Shown here one piece after another: positions 11,416 to 16,825 of a stretch of 16,825 nucleotides of DNA (its first letter is position 1; every line of letters begins with the position of its first letter). The stretch is from DASTCC01 sp035711465 (GTDB lineage Bacteria; Acidobacteriota; Vicinamibacteria; Vicinamibacterales; SCN-69-37). A program made the position numbers and the translations under genes. The DNA is taken from NCBI GenBank assembly GCA_035711465.1, contig DASTCC010000418.1, positions 1-16,825 of the forward strand. Direction: 5' to 3'. The notes under the pieces were generated by a model, which saw only the letters and a list, made by a program, of their open reading frames with translations, searched no databases and was not told the origin of the DNA.

Positions 11416-14199
11416 ATGCGCGACTGGAAAGAGACCCTCAACCTGCCCAGGACCGAGTTCCCGATGAAGGCGAACTTGCCGGCGACCGAGCCGGCGATGC
11501 TCGCCTCATGGGCCTCGATGGATCTCTACGGCACGCTGCGCACGTCGCGGCAGGGGCGACCGCGCTTCGTCCTGCACGACGGCCCTCCCTATGCGAACGG
11601 CCAGATTCACATCGGCCACGCGCTCAACAAAGTGCTGAAGGATCTCATCGTCAAGTCGCGATCGATGATGGGCTTCGACGCGCCCTATGTGCCGGGCTGG
11701 GACTGCCACGGGCTGCCGATCGAGCTCAACGTCGAAAAGGAGCTCGGCGCCGCGGCCAAGGACAAGGCGCCGGCGGAGTTCCGCCGCGCCTGCCGCGCCT
11801 TCGCGTCGAAGTTCGTCGAGTCGCAGCGCCAGGACTTCGAACGGCTCGGAATCATCGGCGACTGGAAGAACCCGTACCTGACGATGACATACGGCTACCA
11901 GGCGATGATCGTCCGATCGCTCGGCAAGTTCGTCGCGCGCGGGCTCGTCTACAAGGGCAAGAAGCCGGTCTACTGGTGTCTGCGCGATCGCACCGCGCTC
12001 GCGGAAGCCGAGGTCGAGTATGAAACGCACACCTCGCCATCGATCTACGTCGAGTTCCCGATGGTCGAGGACGACGCGCGCGTCTTCGCCGCGCGGGTGC
12101 CCGCGCTCGAAGGCCGCGCCCTCAGCGTCCTGATCTGGACGACGACGCCATGGACGATCCCGTCGAACATGGCGATCGCATTCCATCCCGACTTCGACTA
12201 CGGCGTGTACGACTACGAAGGCCGCGCCATCGTCCTCGCCGACGCGCTCGCCGAGCGCGTCGCGGCGGAGACGAAGCGGCCGCTCGGCGCGAAGCTCGCA
12301 ACCGTCAAGGGCTCGGCGTTCGAGCGGCGCCGCTTCCGCCATCCGCTCTACGATCGCGAGTCGCTCGGCGTGCTCGCCGACTACGTCACGCTCGAGCAGG
12401 GCACCGGTGCGGTGCACACCGCGCCAGGCCATGGCGCCGACGACTTCGGCACCGGCGTCAAGTACGGGCTCGAGATCTACGCGCCCATCGGTCGCGACGG
12501 CAGGTTCACGGCCGACGTCGGCGTCGTCGGCGGACTCAAGGTGTTCGAGGCGAACCCGGTCGTCGTCGCCGCGCTCGCCGAGCGCGGCACGCTGTGGCAT
12601 CGGAGCGAGGTCGCGCATTCGTATCCCCACTGCTGGCGGTGTCATCAGCCGGTGATCTTCCTGGCGACGCCGCAGTGGTTCATCAGCATGGACGGCATTC
12701 GCGAAGCGGCGGTGAGCGAAGCGAACGCCGTCACGTGGATCCCGGCCTGGGGCCGCGAGCGGATGACGAACATGTTCCTGACCCGGCCGGACTGGACGAT
12801 CTCGCGCCAGCGCGCCTGGGGTGTGCCGATTCCCGCACTGGCGTGCCAGGGCTGCGGCGAATCGGTGCTGACGCCCGAGCTCATCGAGCGCGCCGCCACG
12901 GCGTTCGAGACCGACGGCGCCGACGCGTGGTACGAGGCGCCGCTCGAGACGTTCGTGCCGGCCGGCCTCGCCTGCGAGCGCTGCGGCGGCGCCGCGTTCG
13001 AGCGCGAGCGCGACATCCTCGACGTCTGGTTCGACTCGGGATCGAGCCACGAAGCGGTGCTGGCGCGCCGGCCCGAGCTCACCTGGCCGGCCGACATGTA
13101 CCTCGAGGGCACCGATCAGTACCGGGGCTGGTTCCAGTCGTCGCTGCTCGTCGCCATCGGGACGCGCGACAAGTCGCCGTACCGCTCCGTGCTCACGCAC
13201 GGCTTCGTCGTCAACGAGCACGGCCACAAGATGTCGAAGTCGCTCGGCAACGACATCCCGCCGCAGCAGATCATCAAGGAGAGCGGCGCCGACGTCCTCC
13301 GCCTGTGGGTGTCGATGGTCGACTACGCCGACGAGGTCCGCCTCGGCAAAGAGGTGCTGGCGCGGACGGTCGAGGCGTATCGCAAGATGCGGAACACCTT
13401 CCGCTATCTGCTGTCGAACCTGTACGACTTCGATCCGGCGCGCCACGCGGTGCCGGCGGCGCGGATGCTGGAGATCGACCGCTTCGCGCTGTCGCAGTTC
13501 GCGCGGGTGTCGGCGCGGGTGCGGACGGCGTACGATCAGTACGACTTCCAGACGATCTTCCAGGCAGTCAACGAGTACACGACCGTCGATCTGAGCGCGT
13601 TCTATCTCGACGTGTCGAAAGACGCGCTCTACACGCTCCACGCCGACTCGCTGGCGCGGCGATCGGCGCAGACGGCGCAATACATCATCTGCGACGGGCT
13701 GGCGCGGCTGATGGCGCCGATCCTGTCGGTCACCGCTGACGAAGTGTGGCGGCAGCTGCCGGGCACGCGCGAAGCCTCGGTCCATCTCTCCGAGTTCGCC
13801 AGCGACGTCGACATCTGGAGCGACGCCGAGCTCGACGCCCGCTGGCAGAGGCTGCTCGAGGTCCGCGCGATCGTCAATGGCGCGCTCGAACAGGCGCGCC
13901 AGCAGAAGACGATCGGCAACGCGCTCTCGGCGCACGTCCGCGTGAAGGTCTCCGGAGCGACCGCCGATTTGCTCGAGCGCTACGCGACCGATCTGCCGAT
14001 GGTGTTCATCACCTCGTCGGCGACGGTCGAGCGCCAGGACCAGGGCGGCCCCACGGTCGACGTCGAGCGAGCCTCGGGCGACAAGTGCCCGCGCTGCTGG
14101 CGCTTCGTGATCGAAACGGTCGCGGCCGGGGACAACGCCGGATTGTGTCTGCGGTGCGCCGATGCGATAGGAGATCCGGTTGCTGCCGCCAGCCGATGA
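11416..14199 (+). CDS. ileS: Isoleucyl-tRNA synthetase
   Basis: IleRS charges tRNA-Ile with isoleucine and edits misactivated valine. The 927-residue class I synthetase begins MRDWKETLNLPRTEFPMKAN, exactly where bacterial IleRS proteins begin. This fixes the start at 11416, although the frame is open back to 11338. HIGH is at H65-I-G-H68 after FVLHDGPPYANGQI. WDCHGLPIE follows, then the editing domain (WTTTPWTIPSN, GTGAVHTAPGHGADDF), DVWFDSGSS, and KMSKS at K605-S609. The C-terminal zinc site is C891, C894 (CPRC), C911 and C914 (CLRC). It is therefore the bacterial type with the zinc tail, not the eukaryote-like mupirocin-resistant type. The end overlaps lspA by 20 bp, the familiar ileS-lspA order. 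Confidence 0.98.
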   Translation: MRDWKETLNLPRTEFPMKANLPATEPAMLASWASMDLYGTLRTSRQGRPRFVLHDGPPYANGQIHIGHALNKVLKDLIVKSRSMMGFDAPYVPGWDCHGLPIELNVEKELGAAAKDKAPAEFRRACRAFASKFVESQRQDFERLGIIGDWKNPYLTMTYGYQAMIVRSLGKFVARGLVYKGKKPVYWCLRDRTALAEAEVEYETHTSPSIYVEFPMVEDDARVFAARVPALEGRALSVLIWTTTPWTIPSNMAIAFHPDFDYGVYDYEGRAIVLADALAERVAAETKRPLGAKLATVKGSAFERRRFRHPLYDRESLGVLADYVTLEQGTGAVHTAPGHGADDFGTGVKYGLEIYAPIGRDGRFTADVGVVGGLKVFEANPVVVAALAERGTLWHRSEVAHSYPHCWRCHQPVIFLATPQWFISMDGIREAAVSEANAVTWIPAWGRERMTNMFLTRPDWTISRQRAWGVPIPALACQGCGESVLTPELIERAATAFETDGADAWYEAPLETFVPAGLACERCGGAAFERERDILDVWFDSGSSHEAVLARRPELTWPADMYLEGTDQYRGWFQSSLLVAIGTRDKSPYRSVLTHGFVVNEHGHKMSKSLGNDIPPQQIIKESGADVLRLWVSMVDYADEVRLGKEVLARTVEAYRKMRNTFRYLLSNLYDFDPARHAVPAARMLEIDRFALSQFARVSARVRTAYDQYDFQTIFQAVNEYTTVDLSAFYLDVSKDALYTLHADSLARRSAQTAQYIICDGLARLMAPILSVTADEVWRQLPGTREASVHLSEFASDVDIWSDAELDARWQRLLEVRAIVNGALEQARQQKTIGNALSAHVRVKVSGATADLLERYATDLPMVFITSSATVERQDQGGPTVDVERASGDKCPRCWRFVIETVAAGDNAGLCLRCADAIGDPVAAASR
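14169..14173 (+). promoter_or_regulatory. Shine-Dalgarno AGGAG deciding the TTG start of lspA
   Basis: AGGAG lies inside the last codons of ileS, 6 nt before TTG at 14180. No ATG or GTG exists in the lspA frame nearby, so this site supports the rare TTG start. Confidence 0.7.
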
Positions 14200-14731
14200 T
14201 CAGGCGCCACGCGAAGCCACGGCGGCCGCGCACGAGCCGGCGCGGCGGCCGGGGCTGTTCTGGTACGTGACGCTGGCGCTGATCGGGTTCGATCAGCTGA
14301 CCAAGGCCATCGTCGTCCGGACGCTGGGCCTGTACGAGAGCGTCCAGGTGATTCCCGGGCTGCTCGACTTCACCCACGTGCGCAACGAGGGCGTCGCGTT
14401 CGGCTTCCTGAATGCCTACAACATGCCGTACAAGACGGCGGTGACGACCGGGCTGGCGTTCGTGGCGCTCGCCGGCATCGCCTGGTACGCGCGCAGCATC
14501 GGGCGCGGCGAGTGGATCGCGCGGCTGGGCCTGTCGATGATCCTCGGCGGCGCGATCGGCAACCTGATCGATCGGCTGACGCTGGGGTCGGTCGTGGATT
14601 TCGTGGACGTCTACTGGGACGCGTGGCACTTCTGGGCGTTCAACGTCGCCGACGCGTCGATCACGCTTGGCGCCGTGCTCGTCTTCGTCGAGCTGCTGCT
14701 GGTGAACCGACATGCATCCGATTCTGTTTGA
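14180..14731 (+). CDS. lspA: Lipoprotein signal peptidase (signal peptidase II)
   Basis: LspA is an inner-membrane aspartyl protease that cleaves the signal peptide of diacylglyceryl-modified prolipoproteins. The 183-residue protein has four transmembrane helices. Conserved blocks are FDQLTKAIV, FTHVRNEGVAFGF, GGAIGNLIDRLTLGSVVDFVDV with catalytic D131, and FNVADASITLGA with catalytic D158. The hydrophilic N-terminal extension of about 24 residues (ADDQAPREATAAAHEPARRP) is longer than in E. coli and depends on the TTG start at 14180. That start has a good Shine-Dalgarno sequence. The gene overlaps ileS by 20 bp and lgt by 20 bp, so the three are translationally linked. Lgt, next in line, performs the preceding step on the same substrates. 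Confidence 0.95.
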   Translation: MLPPADDQAPREATAAAHEPARRPGLFWYVTLALIGFDQLTKAIVVRTLGLYESVQVIPGLLDFTHVRNEGVAFGFLNAYNMPYKTAVTTGLAFVALAGIAWYARSIGRGEWIARLGLSMILGGAIGNLIDRLTLGSVVDFVDVYWDAWHFWAFNVADASITLGAVLVFVELLLVNRHASDSV

Positions 14732-15503
14732 GATCGGCAACTGGCCGGTCTACTCCTACGGCCTGCTGCTCGCCATCGCCTATCTCGCCGGCCTGCAGCT
14801 CGCCGTGATCCGCGCCCGGCGCCTGGGCGTCGATTCGACGAAGGTGATGGATCTCGGCATCTACCTGATCATCGCCGCGCTCGTCGGCGCGAAGCTGATG
14901 CTGGTCGCCGTGGACTTCGACTACTTCCGCCAGCAGCCGCGCGAGCTGCTGTCGCTGGTCCGGGCCGGCGGCGTCTTCTACGGCGGCCTGATCGCCGCGC
15001 TGGCGGTCGCGATCTGGCTCGTCCGCCGCTACGCGCTGAATCTGTGGACGGTGGCGGATCTGATGGCGCCGGGCATCGCGCTCGGCCACGTGATCGGCCG
15101 GCTCGGCTGTCTGCTCGCCGGCTGCTGCTACGGCAAGCCGACCGCGGTGCCGTGGGGGATCACGTTCACCAGCCCGGATGCGGCCGCCAACGTCGGCACG
15201 CCGCTCGGCATCCCGCTCCACCCGACGCAGCTCTACGACGCCGGCGCCGAGCTCCTCATCCTCGTGCTGCTGCTCCTCACCGAACGGCGCGGCCGGCCGT
15301 TCGCCGGGCGGACCTTCTGGCTCTACATGCTGCTCTACGCGATCTCCCGGTTCATCATCGAGTTCTACCGCGGCGACGAGCGCGGCATCATCCTCGGGCT
15401 GTCCACGTCGCAGTTCGTGTCGGTGGTGATCGCGCCGCTGGCGGTGCTGATGCTGCTGCGGCTCGGCGGCCGCGGCCGCGTGCAGTCACCGGTGACCGCG
15501 TAG
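14712..15503 (+). CDS. lgt: Prolipoprotein diacylglyceryl transferase
   Basis: Lgt transfers diacylglycerol from phosphatidylglycerol to the lipobox cysteine of prolipoproteins at the inner membrane, the first step of lipoprotein maturation. The 263-residue polytopic protein starts MHPILFEIGNWPVYSYGLLL, the usual N-terminus. It contains RAGGVFYGGLI (about 86-96), the signature HVIGRLGCLLAGCCYGKPT with H126 and R130, HPTQLYDA (H170), and RFIIEFYRGDERG near the C-terminus. The C-rich signature (GCLLAGCCYG) is of the type seen outside the gammaproteobacteria, where NFINGELWG is usual. The ATG at 14712 lies inside the lspA end. The rluD GTG follows the lgt stop by 4 bp. Confidence 0.96.
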   Translation: MHPILFEIGNWPVYSYGLLLAIAYLAGLQLAVIRARRLGVDSTKVMDLGIYLIIAALVGAKLMLVAVDFDYFRQQPRELLSLVRAGGVFYGGLIAALAVAIWLVRRYALNLWTVADLMAPGIALGHVIGRLGCLLAGCCYGKPTAVPWGITFTSPDAAANVGTPLGIPLHPTQLYDAGAELLILVLLLLTERRGRPFAGRTFWLYMLLYAISRFIIEFYRGDERGIILGLSTSQFVSVVIAPLAVLMLLRLGGRGRVQSPVTA

Positions 15504-15507
15504 GCCG

Positions 15508-16488
15508 GTGACCGACGGCTCCGACCGGCACACGCGACTCACCGCCACGCCGGACGACGCCGGCCTCCGGCTGGATCAGTTTCTCGTCGCGCGGCTTCCC
15601 GATCTGTCGCGGTCGCAGGTGCAGCGGCTGATCGCCGACGGCCACGTGACCGTCTCGCGCGGACGGACCAAGGCCGGCCTGGCGGTCGATCCCGGCCTGA
15701 TCGTCACGGTCGATCGGCCCGAACGGCGGACCGCCGGCGGCCCGTCCGCCGAATCGCTGCCGCTCTCGGTCCTGTACGAAGACGACGATCTGATCGTGGT
15801 AGCGAAGCCAGCGGGCATGGTGGTGCATCCAGCGGCCGGCCACGCGAGTGGCACGCTGGTGAACGCGCTGCTCCATCACGCCGGCGGCCTCAGCGGCGTC
15901 GGCGGCGCCGATCGTCCGGGGATCGTGCACCGGCTCGATCGCGGGACGTCGGGCGTCATGGTCGTCGCCAAGCACGATCGCGCGCACCGCGCGCTGGCCG
16001 CCCAGTTCCACGACCGCCGCATCGAGAAGGAATATCTGGCGCTCGTCTGGGGCGCGCCGCGGGTCGGCGCCGAGTTCGACAAGCCGATCGGCCGCGATCC
16101 GCGCGATCGCAAGAAGATGTCGACACGGGCCCGCCGCACCCGTGCCGCGGCGTCGCGGGTCGTCGACGTCGAGGCGCTCGGCGGCGTCTCGTGGGTGCGC
16201 ATCGCCATCGCGACCGGCCGCACCCATCAGATTCGCGTGCACTTGAGCGAGGCCGGACACGCCGTCGTGGGCGATGCGCTCTATGGCGGCGCGCGCAGGA
16301 AGCTGCCGCCGCGGTTCGCGGCGCTGGCGCGCATCGAACGGCCCTGGCTGCACGCGGCGCGGCTGGCCTTCGATCATCCGACGACGGGCGAGCGGCTGTC
16401 CTTCGAGGCGCCGGTGCCCGCCGAACTCGACGCGATCCTCGACACGCTGCGGCGGCAGCGCGCGCCGCGCGACCGGGAGGACTCATGA
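15508..16488 (+). CDS. rluD: Ribosomal large subunit pseudouridine synthase, RluD/RluA family
   Basis: RluD-type enzymes convert specific uridines of 23S rRNA (helix 69 for E. coli RluD) to pseudouridine. The 326 residues contain an N-terminal S4 RNA-binding domain (GLRLDQFLVARLPDLSRSQV, about 19-38, continuing to about 75). The catalytic domain carries YEDDDLIVVAKPAGMVVHPA, the active-site motif HRLDRGTSGVMVVAK with catalytic D144, and GRTHQIRVHL. The S4 domain favours RluD over RluA, but exact site specificity is not proven. The GTG at 15508 lies 4 bp after the lgt stop. The TGA overlaps the ATG of the Nudix gene as ATGA. rluD downstream of lspA is a widespread gene order, so this is a normal operon. 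Confidence 0.93.
   Translation: MTDGSDRHTRLTATPDDAGLRLDQFLVARLPDLSRSQVQRLIADGHVTVSRGRTKAGLAVDPGLIVTVDRPERRTAGGPSAESLPLSVLYEDDDLIVVAKPAGMVVHPAAGHASGTLVNALLHHAGGLSGVGGADRPGIVHRLDRGTSGVMVVAKHDRAHRALAAQFHDRRIEKEYLALVWGAPRVGAEFDKPIGRDPRDRKKMSTRARRTRAAASRVVDVEALGGVSWVRIAIATGRTHQIRVHLSEAGHAVVGDALYGGARRKLPPRFAALARIERPWLHAARLAFDHPTTGERLSFEAPVPAELDAILDTLRRQRAPRDREDS
16475..16480 (+). promoter_or_regulatory. Shine-Dalgarno GGGAGG of the Nudix gene
   Basis: GGGAGG near the end of rluD lies 4 nt before the ATG at 16485. It supports that start, which overlaps the rluD stop codon. Confidence 0.6.
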
Positions 16489-16825
16489 CCAAGGCTGCGC
16501 CACGGCGACGGCGCCCTCGCGTGATCTATCGGGGCCGCGTGTTCACGATCGAAGTCGGCCGCGTCCGGCTGCCGCACGGGATCGAGACGACGATGGAAGT
16601 CGTGCGGCATCGGGGATCGGTGGTGCTGATTCCGCAGCCGACGCCGGCGACGGTGATTCTGATCCGCCAGTACCGGCCGGTGATCGGCCGGTGGATCTGG
16701 GAGCTGCCGGCGGGCTCGCTCGAAGCCGGCGAAGCGATCGGGCTCGCCGCGTGGCGCCTCGTCGACCGTGGTGACGTGCTCGATATGAAGACCGTGGTCG
16801 GTCTGGAGTTGATCAGCCGGCGCGG
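16485..16825 (+). CDS. Nudix hydrolase (ADP-ribose pyrophosphatase-like), apparently internally deleted and cut by the window end
   Basis: The first 80 or so residues match ADP-ribose pyrophosphatase-type Nudix proteins: VIYRGRVFTIEVGRVRLPHG, a strand reading GSVVLIPQP, ILIRQYRPVIGRWIWELPAG and the beginning of the Nudix box, GSLEAGEAIGLAAWR. At that arginine (about residue 91) the box should continue RE.xEExG, but the next residues are LVDRGDVLDMKTVVGLELISRR. Those resemble the last helix of the same family, usually of the form LIEDGRIRDAKTIVGL. The simplest reading is an in-frame loss of roughly 80-90 residues, including the catalytic Glu pair. This could be a real deletion or a misassembly at the contig edge. 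The reading frame is open to base 16825. If real, the product could not hydrolyse nucleotides. The start overlaps the rluD stop by 3 bp (ATGA junction). Confidence 0.7.
   Translation, partial: MTKAAPRRRRPRVIYRGRVFTIEVGRVRLPHGIETTMEVVRHRGSVVLIPQPTPATVILIRQYRPVIGRWIWELPAGSLEAGEAIGLAAWRLVDRGDVLDMKTVVGLELISRR

Noticed and set aside
11506..13935. 809-codon open frame on the minus strand opposite ileS
   Set aside because: Same composition artefact; IleRS motifs on the plus strand are unambiguous.

Overview
The window is a compact stretch of chromosomal housekeeping genes from a very GC-rich bacterium (roughly 70% G+C by eye, with third codon positions almost always G or C). That composition opens long false ORFs on the opposite strand of nearly every gene. 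Gene content points to a free-living Gram-negative. It has the lipoprotein maturation enzymes LspA and Lgt, an ErpA-type Fe-S carrier, molybdopterin synthase and a BioY biotin importer. Acidobacteriota of the Vicinamibacteria type is my best guess, from composition, the Tal-Pgi-like glucose-6-phosphate isomerase and the LRALGYL-type tail of the phosphatase-like protein. This is inference, not proof. I found no rRNA, tRNA, insertion sequence, prophage or CRISPR array, and no gap above about 165 bp.

Layout. (1) 1-872, minus strand: erpA followed by a Fur-family repressor that runs off the left edge and appears to enter a ferritin-like domain. (2) 1000-6183, plus strand: a possible leaderless 13-codon leader ORF, then pgi, a methyltransferase with a hydrophobic N-terminus, a GGPP/FPP synthase, and a polytopic alkaline-phosphatase-superfamily protein with degenerate metal ligands. 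(3) 6175-6783, minus: bioY, divergent from (4) 6804-10678, plus: thiD, moaE, moaD, prfA, prmC and a HIT protein. prmC carries an in-frame insertion of eight 11-bp tandem repeats. (5) 10686-11378, minus: a HAD-family hydrolase, divergent from (6) 11416-16825, plus: ileS, lspA, lgt, rluD and a Nudix hydrolase gene that looks internally deleted at the right edge.

How the genes work together: PrmC methylates the GGQ glutamine of the adjacent PrfA. MoaD and MoaE form molybdopterin synthase. Lgt and LspA catalyse successive steps of lipoprotein maturation. ErpA and the Fur protein share iron homeostasis as a theme. Many starts overlap the preceding stop (ATGA or longer), which suggests translational coupling.

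The most distinctive signal is regulatory. Several genes have a near-perfect -10 hexamer only 6-7 nt before the start codon, with no room for a ribosome binding site. That is the signature of leaderless mRNAs. I see no new multi-gene system. The items most worth a second look are the leaderless-promoter pattern, the repeat array in prmC, the degenerate phosphatase, the MoaD with residues after its Gly-Gly, the Fur/ferritin-like fusion and the deleted Nudix gene.
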